Positions 15,183-22,737 of a stretch of 36,874 nt of DNA are shown here, in pieces. The DNA comes from Acidobacteriota bacterium (GTDB lineage Bacteria; Actinomycetota; Acidimicrobiia; Acidimicrobiales; RAAP-2), in the NCBI GenBank assembly GCA_018971385.1, contig JAGXAY010000012.1:1-36874 (forward strand). Direction: 5' to 3'. A program made the position numbers and the translations under genes. Positions within the stretch are counted from its first letter, which is position 1, and each line of letters opens with the position of its first letter. The notes under the pieces are model-generated. The model saw only the letters and a list, made by a program, of their open reading frames with translations. It did not search any database and had not been told where the DNA came from.

Positions 15183-16565
15183 TTAGAAGGTAAAAGACTC
15201 GAAGTGGATACGACTGTGGGGAACACCCGCCTCCTGGAGGGAGGCGACGACGGATTCGGTGAATCCCTCTGGTCCACAGATGAAGACATCGCTGTCGGCG
15301 AGGCCGTGAGCGAGAGACGTCAGCGTGGCGGCGTCCAATGAGACGTCGTCCCGGGAGCCGATGAGTTCGTGGTACGAGCCCTTACGCGCTTCCACCAGCA
15401 GTTTCATTTCGTCGCCGTGGACGACATCCTCGGCGGTGCGAGCTCGGATAATAACGCTCACCGGTCGATTCTCCGGAAGATCCTCGAGGAGAGCGCGCAG
15501 CGGAGTGATACCCACGCCGGCACCAATCAAGACGACGCGTTCGCGGGTCATCCGGTGACGGGTGAAGGCACCGTAGGGTCCCTCCACGAAGACACGGGTG
15601 CCCACTTTGAGATCTTTGAGGGCGGAGGACTGATCCCCGAGTCCCTTCACCGTCACCCGCAAAAACGGGGGTCGGGGGAGGGCCGAGAGGGAGTAGGGGT
15701 GGGAGTGCCACCACAACTCCTTGGCCATGAAGCGCCACTGGAAGAACTGTCCGCCGTTCACGGCGAGACGATCGAGGTGTCGTCCGCTGACGGTGACCGA
15801 CCGGACCCCGGGGGCCACCTCAGAGATGTCCGCCACGCGCAGGCCAAACCGGAGGTTGCGAACAACGGGAACCGCGACGCGCCAGAGCAGGGTCACGACT
15901 CCCGCACCAATCCAGGTCCACGTCCACATCTGCGTGCTGAGCGGGTGGCCGAGGAACATGATTCCTGTGCGGATCTGGTGCATGAAGGCCAGTCCGAGCC
16001 CGAGGTAGGTGTAGAGGTGAACCACCCACCACGTCTCGTAGCGCATCTTTCTGCGAGCAATGCGAATGGAACTGAACGCCGCGACGAGCAGAAGAATCCA
16101 TCCCACGTAGGCGGCGAGCATGTCGGGGTAGTGCAGGACAAAGATCCAGGCTTGGCTGAGAATCGAGTTGTGGAGCATCTGGGCGTAGCCGAGAATGGCG
16201 GCCAGAACGTGGAGCGAGGTCAGACTCGTCGCCCAGGGGGCCACTTTGCGGTGCCAGCGCACCAACTGGTCTTGGCCCACGGTGCGCTCCAGCCACGGGA
16301 GGCGGACCATGAGGAGAACCATGAGGAGGAGGAGGTAGCCGCCCCAAAATCCGGAGAACCGGGTCACCGCGAGAGCCCAGCCCCCGGGGGAGTAGAGGGC
16401 GGAGTGGCCCTCGGTCTCGAGCGCGAGCGCGGTGACGGCCCCGAATCCGACTCCCGCGAGCCCGGCGAGGAGATTGGCAATCTGGGGCCGTGGTGAGAGG
16501 GTGCGACGGCTATCTCCACTACGGGGGGAGTGCCACTCGGTGGTGTGCTTAGTGGAGGTAGCCAT
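15183..16565 (-). CDS. Ferric-reductase-like haem membrane protein with FAD/NAD(P)H reductase domain
   Basis: A 460-residue fusion. The N-terminal half has about six membrane helices of the ferric reductase-like transmembrane domain with candidate haem ligands His105, His119, His183 and His196. The C-terminal half is a ferredoxin-reductase module: HPYSLSA (289-295) for FAD, GAGVGITP (348-355) for NAD(P), and CGPEGF (430-435). It should carry electrons from cytosolic NAD(P)H through haem across the membrane, here most likely to the FMN-binding protein encoded next. ATG at 16563-16565 is preferred; in-frame TTG (16580) and GTG (16571) lie just upstream and none has a strong Shine-Dalgarno sequence. 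NADPH-oxidase-like superoxide production is a less likely alternative. Confidence 0.9.
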   Translation of the reverse strand: MATSTKHTTEWHSPRSGDSRRTLSPRPQIANLLAGLAGVGFGAVTALALETEGHSALYSPGGWALAVTRFSGFWGGYLLLLMVLLMVRLPWLERTVGQDQLVRWHRKVAPWATSLTSLHVLAAILGYAQMLHNSILSQAWIFVLHYPDMLAAYVGWILLLVAAFSSIRIARRKMRYETWWVVHLYTYLGLGLAFMHQIRTGIMFLGHPLSTQMWTWTWIGAGVVTLLWRVAVPVVRNLRFGLRVADISEVAPGVRSVTVSGRHLDRLAVNGGQFFQWRFMAKELWWHSHPYSLSALPRPPFLRVTVKGLGDQSSALKDLKVGTRVFVEGPYGAFTRHRMTRERVVLIGAGVGITPLRALLEDLPENRPVSVIIRARTAEDVVHGDEMKLLVEARKGSYHELIGSRDDVSLDAATLTSLAHGLADSDVFICGPEGFTESVVASLQEAGVPHSRIHFESFTF

Positions 16566-16586
16566 CGTCACGGGAGTCAAAGTACT

Positions 16587-16628
16587 GAGAGTTCATAAGG
16601 TTTCCTACAAATACAGTACGGAACTCTC
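16587..16628. promoter_or_regulatory. Inverted repeat upstream of the membrane reductase gene
   Basis: GAGAGTTC (16587-16594) and GAACTCTC (16621-16628) form an exact 8-bp dyad with a 26-base spacer, each preceded by an AGTAC tract nearby. It lies in the AT-richer gap between the DUF1003 gene and the reductase gene, where a secondary promoter or operator for the flavin redox genes would sit. No specific regulator is identifiable. Confidence 0.35.
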
Positions 16629-16639
16629 TCAAAATCGGT

Positions 16640-17149
16640 TCAGTTCGACACTGAATCGTTTCCTGGCGGGGGAGGGAAGGTTCCGGCGTCCATCCCCAAA
16701 TGGCGCCCAATTTCGGTGACGTGGCGGTGAAGCTCATCCAGGAGGTCGGTATTTTGCTTGACCTGACCGGTGAGCGCGGTGTTTTCCTGTAACAGAACTT
16801 TCAAGTCCTCGGTGTTGTGTTCGGTGTGCACCGCGACTTCGGAGGCCACGGCGTCGGACCGCTTGGCGGCGATGAGGAGGGCCGCCGCTTGCACGCCCGC
16901 CATCATCGACAAGAAGAGGTTGAGCAAGATGTAGGGGTAGGGGTCAAAGGCCCGGTGGTGGAGAACCCGGGTCAAGACGACCGTGTTCGTGAGAGCCCAC
17001 GCGATCATCACGGCGAAGAAGGCGAAGACGAAGGTCCAACTGCCCATGGCGTTTCGCATTCGGTCCGCGGCCCGTTCGCCGAGGGTGAGTTCACTACGGG
17101 GACGGACCCCAGGGTGAAGGTGCCAGACCGACTTCCAGGGAGACGCCAT
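16640..17149 (-). CDS. DUF1003 family membrane protein
   Basis: A 169-residue protein matching the DUF1003 pattern: an N-terminal LGERAADRMRNAMGSWTFV, a first helix ending in Trp-Ala-Leu-Thr-Asn, then FDPYPYILLNLFLSMMAGVQAA, which is the family hallmark. Two membrane helices (about 37-57 and 72-95) are followed by a hydrophilic, probably coiled-coil region (about 105-150) and a Pro-rich tail. Function of the family is not established. It is encoded upstream of and in line with the flavin electron-transfer genes with a gap of about 75 bases. It could be their first gene or an independent one. Start ATG at 17149. Confidence 0.8.
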   Translation of the reverse strand: MASPWKSVWHLHPGVRPRSELTLGERAADRMRNAMGSWTFVFAFFAVMIAWALTNTVVLTRVLHHRAFDPYPYILLNLFLSMMAGVQAAALLIAAKRSDAVASEVAVHTEHNTEDLKVLLQENTALTGQVKQNTDLLDELHRHVTEIGRHLGMDAGTFPPPPGNDSVSN

Positions 17150-17197
17150 CTCGCTACTTTCTCACACCTCGACGGGCGACCGCTTACTCTGAGGAAC

Positions 17198-18004
17198 GTG
17201 AAGGGGTCCCCCGAACTATCGACCTCGAAGGTACTCTCCCTCTACTTGCTCATTCCGGCGGGAGCGAACGTCGTTATGCAGCTGGCGTTGGCGCCGGTCG
17301 CCCGGGCGGTTTTAGAGTCACCCGTCCGGGAGGGCTCTCTCCGTGAGCGTCCGTGGAAGAGGAGCCGAACCACACTGACCTACGCGGGACTCGCCGCCTT
17401 CGGCACGGAGGAGGAGCGCCGAGCGCTGCGACGCGCTGTTGCGCGCCAGCATCAGCGGGTGAGGTCGGACGGTGCGACACCCTACGACGCCTCCGATCCC
17501 GACCTCCAACTCTGGGTGGCGGCGTGCATGTACGTCGGCCTGCGCGACGGGTATCGACTCTTCTACGGCGCTCCGCCGGAGGACGCCCTCTACGAACTCG
17601 CCTCACGTTTCGCGACCACTCTCAACGTCCCGCCCCATCGCTGGCCCCCCACTCGCGCGGAGTTCGAGCGGTATTGGCATTCTCAGCGTGACCGGGCGGA
17701 GGTGGATGGGGAGACGCGAGAGTTCTTCGACGACCTTCTCCATCTGCGATGGTGGTCACGAGTCCTATCTCGCGGACTGGGGAACTACCACGCCCGCATG
17801 TCGATGGGATTTGTTGATCCGGTAATCCGCGAGCGCGTCGGCTGGGAGTGGTCAAACGAACACCAGGCTCGCTGGGAGCGATCCCTGCGCCCGTGGGTGC
17901 GCGCGGCTCGCTGGACCCCCGCCTCTTTCGCCAGCCTGCCCTTGCGGGTGCTCATGGCGCACGGACGGTGGCGAATGAGGCGCCAGCGCGCCTTTACGGA
18001 CTAG
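17198..18004 (+). CDS. DUF2236 (MpaB/rubber-oxygenase-like) family protein
   Basis: A 268-residue protein of the oxygenase-like DUF2236 family, which includes latex clearing protein and fungal MpaB. Visible family elements are the early LSLYLLIPAGANVVMQLA stretch, then RTTLTYAGLAAFGTEEE, ARQHQRVRS with the conserved His85, and YDASDPDLQLWVAACM (96-111). These are followed by the expected ELASRFATTLNVPPHRWPPT region. Members are haem proteins acting on hydrophobic substrates; substrate here is unknown. The GTG at 17198 has GAGGA only three bases upstream. An ATG at 17276 is a possible but shorter start that would lose a conserved segment. Its stop overlaps that of the convergent SDR gene in the tetranucleotide CTAG. 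Confidence 0.75.
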   Translation: MKGSPELSTSKVLSLYLLIPAGANVVMQLALAPVARAVLESPVREGSLRERPWKRSRTTLTYAGLAAFGTEEERRALRRAVARQHQRVRSDGATPYDASDPDLQLWVAACMYVGLRDGYRLFYGAPPEDALYELASRFATTLNVPPHRWPPTRAEFERYWHSQRDRAEVDGETREFFDDLLHLRWWSRVLSRGLGNYHARMSMGFVDPVIRERVGWEWSNEHQARWERSLRPWVRAARWTPASFASLPLRVLMAHGRWRMRRQRAFTD

Positions 18005-18963
18005 TCGTCCGCGAGGTACGGGGAGATGGTCTGGTGGAGATAGGTCAACAGAACCGAGCGGTCGCGCTCGGCGTCCGTGCGGGTTCGCGACAACCGGTGC
18101 GTGGGGCGGACGCGTCGATCGAGCCAGAGGGCTCCGGGCGTCTCCACAATGTCGGGGCAGCCGCTCAGCCAAACGAGATCAGCGGCCCCCTGGGACGCGC
18201 TTCGTAAGAGGGGGGTCATGACGGTAGAAAATCGAGGGAGGGACTCGCGCAGTCCCGCCGTCGCGGTCCAACCGGGATGAACAGCCGCGCTCGTGAGACC
18301 CTTCAAGTCGTGGAGTGCCTCGACCCAGACCAGCTGCGCCCGTTTGACTCGGGCGTAGGTGGCCACTCCGGAGTAGGGGGTGGGGGGCTCGAGAAGGGCG
18401 CTCAAGTCGAAGGGCCGGGTGTAGAGGCCGCCCGAGGTCATGGCCACGACGCGCCCGGGTCGCTCCTCGCTCCACCGGCGAGCGAGGAGCGTCGTGAGTA
18501 AGTGGGGCCCGACCACCTGGGCGGCGAAGGTGATCTCGACGCCCTGCGCCGTGTGGGTCAACTCCGGAGTAATCGCCCCGGCGTTGTGCAGGAGCACCGT
18601 CGGAGCGGGTTCGGAGTCCAGTTGAGCGACGAGGGACGCGACGTCGTCCAAGTTGCTGACGTCACTCACGATGACCCGACCCTGACTGCGGGGGTGGTGT
18701 CGTCGGAGTTCGAGTTCGAGATCGCGGGCTCGGCTCGGTGAGCGACCCACGCCGATAACGACCGCCCCGCGCCGCGCGAGTTCGAGAGCGGCGGCTCGGC
18801 CGATTCCCGACGTGGCTCCGGTCAACAGCACCTCCGTCTCGGGGGGGATGACGGGTGGAGTCCAGTGATCGACACGGGATCGGCACGCGATACCGATGCG
18901 ACTGAAACTGGCGACGACCGACGCTTCGAGGAGTCGATCCACCCCGCGGGAGAACCGGCTCAC
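18001..18963 (-). CDS. Short-chain dehydrogenase/reductase (DHRS12-like)
   Basis: A 320-residue classical SDR. The cofactor loop TGATSGIG is at 48-55, NAG at 127-129, catalytic Ser177 in MTSGG, and Tyr203-x3-Lys207 in TYARVKRA. The HPGWTATAGLRESLPRF stretch after the active site and a 40-residue N-terminal extension (GVDRLLEASVVASFSRIG) resemble the DHRS12 type. The NADP preference and substrate are not visible. An open frame extends about 110 codons upstream, but the GTG at 18961-18963 overlaps the stop of the SRPBCC gene (GTGA) and gives a normal length. SDR genes often accompany the FAD oxidoreductase-DUF1365-CFA synthase cluster, which here diverges from this pair. Confidence 0.88.
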   Translation of the reverse strand: MSRFSRGVDRLLEASVVASFSRIGIACRSRVDHWTPPVIPPETEVLLTGATSGIGRAAALELARRGAVVIGVGRSPSRARDLELELRRHHPRSQGRVIVSDVSNLDDVASLVAQLDSEPAPTVLLHNAGAITPELTHTAQGVEITFAAQVVGPHLLTTLLARRWSEERPGRVVAMTSGGLYTRPFDLSALLEPPTPYSGVATYARVKRAQLVWVEALHDLKGLTSAAVHPGWTATAGLRESLPRFSTVMTPLLRSASQGAADLVWLSGCPDIVETPGALWLDRRVRPTHRLSRTRTDAERDRSVLLTYLHQTISPYLADD

Positions 18964-19388
18964 GTGGTGAGCGCGCGGCGCAAACCCTGGTGGGCCGCGT
19001 CGCCAATCTTCTGGAAGGCCCGAGCAAAGAGGGGGCCGAGCAGGACCCAGATGCCGAGAGGGTTGAGGAGAGCGTCGTACGTGACGCGTGATCCAGTCGG
19101 AGTGGACTCCACCGTGATGGTATCCAGAGATTCCACTCGTCCATTCGAGGCCCGCACAACGAACTGGTGGGGAGGTTGAAAGGCGGTGACTTCGTAGGTG
19201 AGGGGCATTTCCCGGCCCCGAAAGAGGGTGACGACTTCGTAGCGGGCGCCGAGTCGAGGCTCGCCGTCGAGCGCACGAGCTCGGGCTACACCCGGGTCCC
19301 ACTCGGCCACGTGGTGAAAGTCGGCCAGATACGCAAAGACATCGTCCGGTTGCCGAGTCGTGTCGACCACGGCGCGGTAGTGAGCCAC
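18960..19388 (-). CDS. SRPBCC (START-like) domain protein
   Basis: A 142-residue single-domain protein of the SRPBCC/polyketide-cyclase fold. It has an N-terminal strand HYRAVVDTTRQPDDVFAYLAD, the middle RGREMPLTYEVTAFQPPHQFV, and a C-terminal long helix RAFQKIGDAAHQGLRRAL that closes the hydrophobic pocket. Such proteins bind lipids or aromatic ligands, so a lipid intermediate is plausible given the CFA-synthase neighbourhood. Start is GTG at 19388 behind a strong AGGGAGG, which overlaps one arm of the dyad at 19396-19421. Coupled by overlap to the SDR gene. Confidence 0.8.
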   Translation of the reverse strand: MAHYRAVVDTTRQPDDVFAYLADFHHVAEWDPGVARARALDGEPRLGARYEVVTLFRGREMPLTYEVTAFQPPHQFVVRASNGRVESLDTITVESTPTGSRVTYDALLNPLGIWVLLGPLFARAFQKIGDAAHQGLRRALTT

Positions 19389-19395
19389 GAGACCT

Positions 19396-19421
19396 CCCTT
19401 AAAGTAAGAACAGATTAAGGG
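19396..19421. promoter_or_regulatory. Dyad in the divergent promoter of the lipid-modification locus
   Basis: CCCTTAA (19396-19402) and TTAAGGG (19415-19421) are an exact inverted repeat with a 12-base spacer. They lie in the 73-base gap between the SRPBCC-SDR pair and the FAD oxidoreductase-DUF1365-CFA operon. The arrangement suits a dimeric repressor or activator controlling both directions. In the leftward transcript the arm nearer the gene overlaps the Shine-Dalgarno sequence AGGGAGG, so an RNA role is possible. No regulator gene is adjacent. Confidence 0.5.
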
Positions 19422-19461
19422 CGAACCCGCTGTTTGGTGCGCCCGAGTGAGGAGTTGCGGT

Positions 19462-20718
19462 ATGAAGGTGGCGGTAGTGGGTAGTGGGGTCTCCGGACTC
19501 GTCTGTGCCCACGTCTTGGACGCTCGTCACGACGTCACGTTGTTTGAGGCCGACTCTCGGCTCGGGGGTCACGCCCACACTCAGCGGGTCGTCGTCGATG
19601 GTCGTGAGGTGTCGGTTGACACCGGCTTCATCGTCTACAACGAGCGAAACTATCCTCTCCTGACTCGACTCTTTCGTGACTTGGGGGTAGCGACGCGCTC
19701 GAGTGACATGAGTTTCGCCGTGGCGGACGAAAATGAAGACCTGGAGTGGTCCGGTTCGTCGCTACGGGGGTTGTTCGCTCAGCCGCGTAACGTCGTGCGC
19801 CCGGCGTTTTGGGGAATGCTGCGTGATATTGCGCGATTTAATCGACACGCTCGTCGTGACGTGGAGGCGCACCTCCTTCACCCCGATCTCTCCCTCGCCA
19901 CCTACCTCGATCGAGGTCACTACGGGAGGGCGTTTCGCGAGTGGTATCTGGTGGCGATGGGGGCCGCCATCTGGTCGGCCGACCCGGAGACGTTCAGTGA
20001 TTTTCCCGCCGCGTCGTTCCTGCGATTCTTCGACAATCACGGCTTGCTCGGCGTGAGGGGGCGCCCGGAGTGGCGATCCGTCGTGGGGGGGTCTGCCACC
20101 TACGTGGAGGCCCTCTCCCGACGGTTGCGGGGACGCATTCTTACCTCGACACCCGTGAGCGCCATCCGCCGCCTCGGCTCGGGAGTCCTCGTCAGTTCGC
20201 TCGCCGGGGAGGAGGAGTTCGATCACGTCATCGTGGCCACCCACTCGGACCAGGCCTTGTCACTACTTCGCGACGCCGACCCGGTGGAGCAAGACGTGTT
20301 GTCGGCACTGCGCTATCAGGACAACGAGGCCGTTCTGCACACGGACCCCTCCGTGCTGGCTCGCCGACCAGCGGCCCGCGCGTCCTGGAATTGGCGGCGA
20401 ATCCCCGAGTCTCGTGAAGCGACCCTCACCTACGACCTCTCCCGCCTGCAGGGACTCTCCGGTCGGCCGTTGTACCTCACGTTGAACCAGAGTGACGCCA
20501 TTGATCCCACGAGCGTGATTTCGGTCACTCGGTACTCCCATCCGGTGTTCGACAGCACCGCCCTGAGGGCGCAGGTGCGCCACGGGGAGATCAGTGGGCG
20601 TCGCGGAGTGTCCTTCGCGGGCGCCTATTGGGGGTACGGTTTTCACGAGGATGGCGCGGCATCGGCGATGCGCGTCTGTACACACCTCGAACGAGACGTC
20701 GACGTGGTGGGGGCGTGA
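19462..20718 (+). CDS. FAD-dependent oxidoreductase (COG2907, amine-oxidase-like)
   Basis: A 418-residue flavoprotein with an N-terminal dinucleotide-binding motif, VAVVGSGVSGLVCAHVL (3-19), and LFEADSRLGGHAHT about 30 residues in, typical of NAD/FAD-binding proteins of COG2907. The conserved DTGFIVYNERNYP follows. These proteins are almost always encoded beside DUF1365 and cyclopropane-fatty-acid synthase and are thought to act on the same unsaturated or cyclopropanated acyl chains. The exact reaction is not settled. ATG at 19462 has AGGAG seven bases upstream. The stop overlaps the GTG of the DUF1365 gene (GTGA). First gene of a three-gene coupled operon. Confidence 0.88.
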   Translation: MKVAVVGSGVSGLVCAHVLDARHDVTLFEADSRLGGHAHTQRVVVDGREVSVDTGFIVYNERNYPLLTRLFRDLGVATRSSDMSFAVADENEDLEWSGSSLRGLFAQPRNVVRPAFWGMLRDIARFNRHARRDVEAHLLHPDLSLATYLDRGHYGRAFREWYLVAMGAAIWSADPETFSDFPAASFLRFFDNHGLLGVRGRPEWRSVVGGSATYVEALSRRLRGRILTSTPVSAIRRLGSGVLVSSLAGEEEFDHVIVATHSDQALSLLRDADPVEQDVLSALRYQDNEAVLHTDPSVLARRPAARASWNWRRIPESREATLTYDLSRLQGLSGRPLYLTLNQSDAIDPTSVISVTRYSHPVFDSTALRAQVRHGEISGRRGVSFAGAYWGYGFHEDGAASAMRVCTHLERDVDVVGA

Positions 20719-21467
20719 ACTCCGTTCTCTATCGCGGGTGGGTGACTCACCATCGTCACGGAGTCGCCGCGACGGGGGGCGTCGACCACCGGTTTCGTTA
20801 TCGAGTGACGATGCCCCTCGTGTTCCTCGACGAGATGGAAGACGTGGCGAAGCGTCACTGGACGTGGCGAATCCTCGTGCGATTTCGCCGTCGAGATTTC
20901 GTAGGACCGCCGGACGTTCCCCTCGATACGGTGATTCGACAGCGCGTGAGCGAGGTACTGGGCCGCCCCTACGAGGGCCGAATTGCCCTCCTCGCCCAGT
21001 GGCGTATGTGGGGCTTTCACTTCAACCCCCTGAGTCTTTATTACTGCTTTGGAGAGGACGGCGAGCGCCTCGACGCGGTGGCCCTCGAGGTCCGCAATAC
21101 CCCCTGGCTGGAGCGCCATCTCTACGTTGTGGAGGGCTCGACTGGCGTGGCCTCGTTCGAGAAGGAGATGCACGTCTCGCCCTTTCTCGACATGGCTCAT
21201 CGATACGAGTTTCACTTCTCTACGCCGGGGGAGACCTGTCGCGCAACTCTCGTCAACTGGCGAGGTGACGAGCGGGTCTTCGACGCCTCATTGGTGATGT
21301 CGCGAGAGGAGCTCACTCCTCGCAGCATGGCGCGGGTTGCCGTTCTTCGCGGATGGGAGAACGCGGCGGTGACCGCGCGTATCTACTGGCAGGCGGCGCT
21401 GTTGGCTCGCCGACGGGCGACCTTCTTTCCTCATCCCGCCCGACCTCGGGAGGTGTCTCGTGGCTGA
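20715..21467 (+). CDS. DUF1365 family protein
   Basis: A 250-residue protein with DUF1365 hallmarks: an N-terminal LYRGWVTHHRH, then VDHRFRYRVTMPLVFLDEMED, the signature WGFHFNPLSLYYCF, and ALEVRNTPWLERHLY. It has no signal peptide. Biochemical function is unsettled, but the family is a constant partner of the COG2907 oxidoreductase and CFA synthase and is presumed to work on membrane acyl chains. GTG at 20715 overlaps the preceding stop; its own stop overlaps the next start by eight bases. Confidence 0.88.
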   Translation: MNSVLYRGWVTHHRHGVAATGGVDHRFRYRVTMPLVFLDEMEDVAKRHWTWRILVRFRRRDFVGPPDVPLDTVIRQRVSEVLGRPYEGRIALLAQWRMWGFHFNPLSLYYCFGEDGERLDAVALEVRNTPWLERHLYVVEGSTGVASFEKEMHVSPFLDMAHRYEFHFSTPGETCRATLVNWRGDERVFDASLVMSREELTPRSMARVAVLRGWENAAVTARIYWQAALLARRRATFFPHPARPREVSRG

Positions 21468-22737
21468 GGCCTCGTCCATCGTTCACCACAGTGAGAATCT
21501 CGGTGGTGGTTACGACCGGGGGATTGCTGTCGCGCGACGCATTGTCCATCGTTTACTTACTCGAGTGACCTCCGGAACCATCGATCTGGTCGAAAGGGGG
21601 CAGTCCCACCGGTACGGTTCGGGTCCGTCCGTACGAGTGACCGTCCTCGATCCGCGGGCGTACGTCGCGGTCCTGCGGGGAGGTTCGGCGGGCTTTGGCC
21701 GTAGCTTCGTGGCCGGGTGGTGGGAGTGTGATGACGTCACGACTCTGGTTCGAATCCTTATTCGCTCCCTCGAACGCCCCCTCGCCCCACTCGATAGGTG
21801 GGCGAGATGGATCGCCCCCGTGCGGGATCGCCTCCCCGAACGACGGCGTCGTGAACGACCTACGGACCGGGAGTTCATACGAGCCCACTACGACTTGGGG
21901 AACGATTTCTATCAGTTGATGCTGGACGACACGATGATGTACTCCTGCGCCTACTTCAGCGATCCCGGGATGTCTCTAGCGGACGCCTCGAGGGCCAAAC
22001 TGGACCGGCTCGCGCGAAAACTTCGAGTGGCCCCCGATGATCACGTGGCCGAAATTGGCACGGGCTGGGGTGGGCTCGCGGTCCACTTTGCGGAAAACTA
22101 CGGGTGTCGAGTGACGAGCGTCACCATCTCCGACGCTCAGTTCGAGGTCGCGCGTCGGCGAGTGGCCGAGCGGGGGCTGGACGACCGGGTCACGATTCTC
22201 AACTTGGACTACCGAGACCTCGGCGGCACCTACGACAAGGTGGTGTCGGTCGAGATGGTCGAGGCTATTGGCTGGCGTCAACTGCCTACCTACTTCTCCA
22301 CCTTGAACCGACTGGTCGCGCCCGAGGGCCTCGTGGCGGTGCAGGCGATCACCATCGACGACGAATCCTACGAGCGGGCGAAGTGGACCGACGACTTCAT
22401 CAAGGATCTCGTCTTCCCTGGAGGCTTCCTCCCCTCCCTCTCTACTCTCGTCACGACGTCGTCACGGGCGTCCTCACTTCGGGTTCTGGACGTCGACGAC
22501 ATCGGACGTCACTACCCCGAGACCTTGTCGAGGTGGCGAGAGAACCTTCGAGCCCACCGTGACCAGGTGGACGCCCTCGGGTACCCCGAACACTTTCACC
22601 GACTCTGGGATCTCTACCTCGGCTACTGCGAGGGGGCGTTTCTCGAGCGTCACATCTCTGACGTCCAGATACTGTTCGCCGGACCGAAGTACCGCAACGA
22701 ACTCGGTGCTACGCGGGGTGGGCTCGCCGTCTCGTAG
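21460..22737 (+). CDS. cfa: Cyclopropane-fatty-acyl-phospholipid synthase
   Basis: A 425-residue SAM-dependent enzyme that adds a methylene across the double bond of phospholipid acyl chains at the membrane surface. The N-terminal lipid-binding region (about 1-130) is followed by the hallmark AHYDLGNDFYQLMLDDTMMYSCAYF (142-166). The SAM site EIGTGWGGLAVHF (198-210), VTSVTISDAQFEVAR, and SVEMVEAIGWRQLPTYF follow. Start is GTG at 21460 after a GGGAGG. It could instead introduce a methyl branch, as related actinobacterial enzymes do; the adjacent oxidoreductase would suit either chemistry. The 3' end overlaps the convergent membrane-protein gene by 29 bases. Confidence 0.93.
   Translation: MAEASSIVHHSENLGGGYDRGIAVARRIVHRLLTRVTSGTIDLVERGQSHRYGSGPSVRVTVLDPRAYVAVLRGGSAGFGRSFVAGWWECDDVTTLVRILIRSLERPLAPLDRWARWIAPVRDRLPERRRRERPTDREFIRAHYDLGNDFYQLMLDDTMMYSCAYFSDPGMSLADASRAKLDRLARKLRVAPDDHVAEIGTGWGGLAVHFAENYGCRVTSVTISDAQFEVARRRVAERGLDDRVTILNLDYRDLGGTYDKVVSVEMVEAIGWRQLPTYFSTLNRLVAPEGLVAVQAITIDDESYERAKWTDDFIKDLVFPGGFLPSLSTLVTTSSRASSLRVLDVDDIGRHYPETLSRWRENLRAHRDQVDALGYPEHFHRLWDLYLGYCEGAFLERHISDVQILFAGPKYRNELGATRGGLAVS

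Noticed and set aside
18964-19302. Longer SDR with about 113 extra residues
   Set aside because: The extension overlaps the SRPBCC gene and has Ser/Arg/Pro-rich shadow composition. The GTGA junction at 18963 is the natural start.
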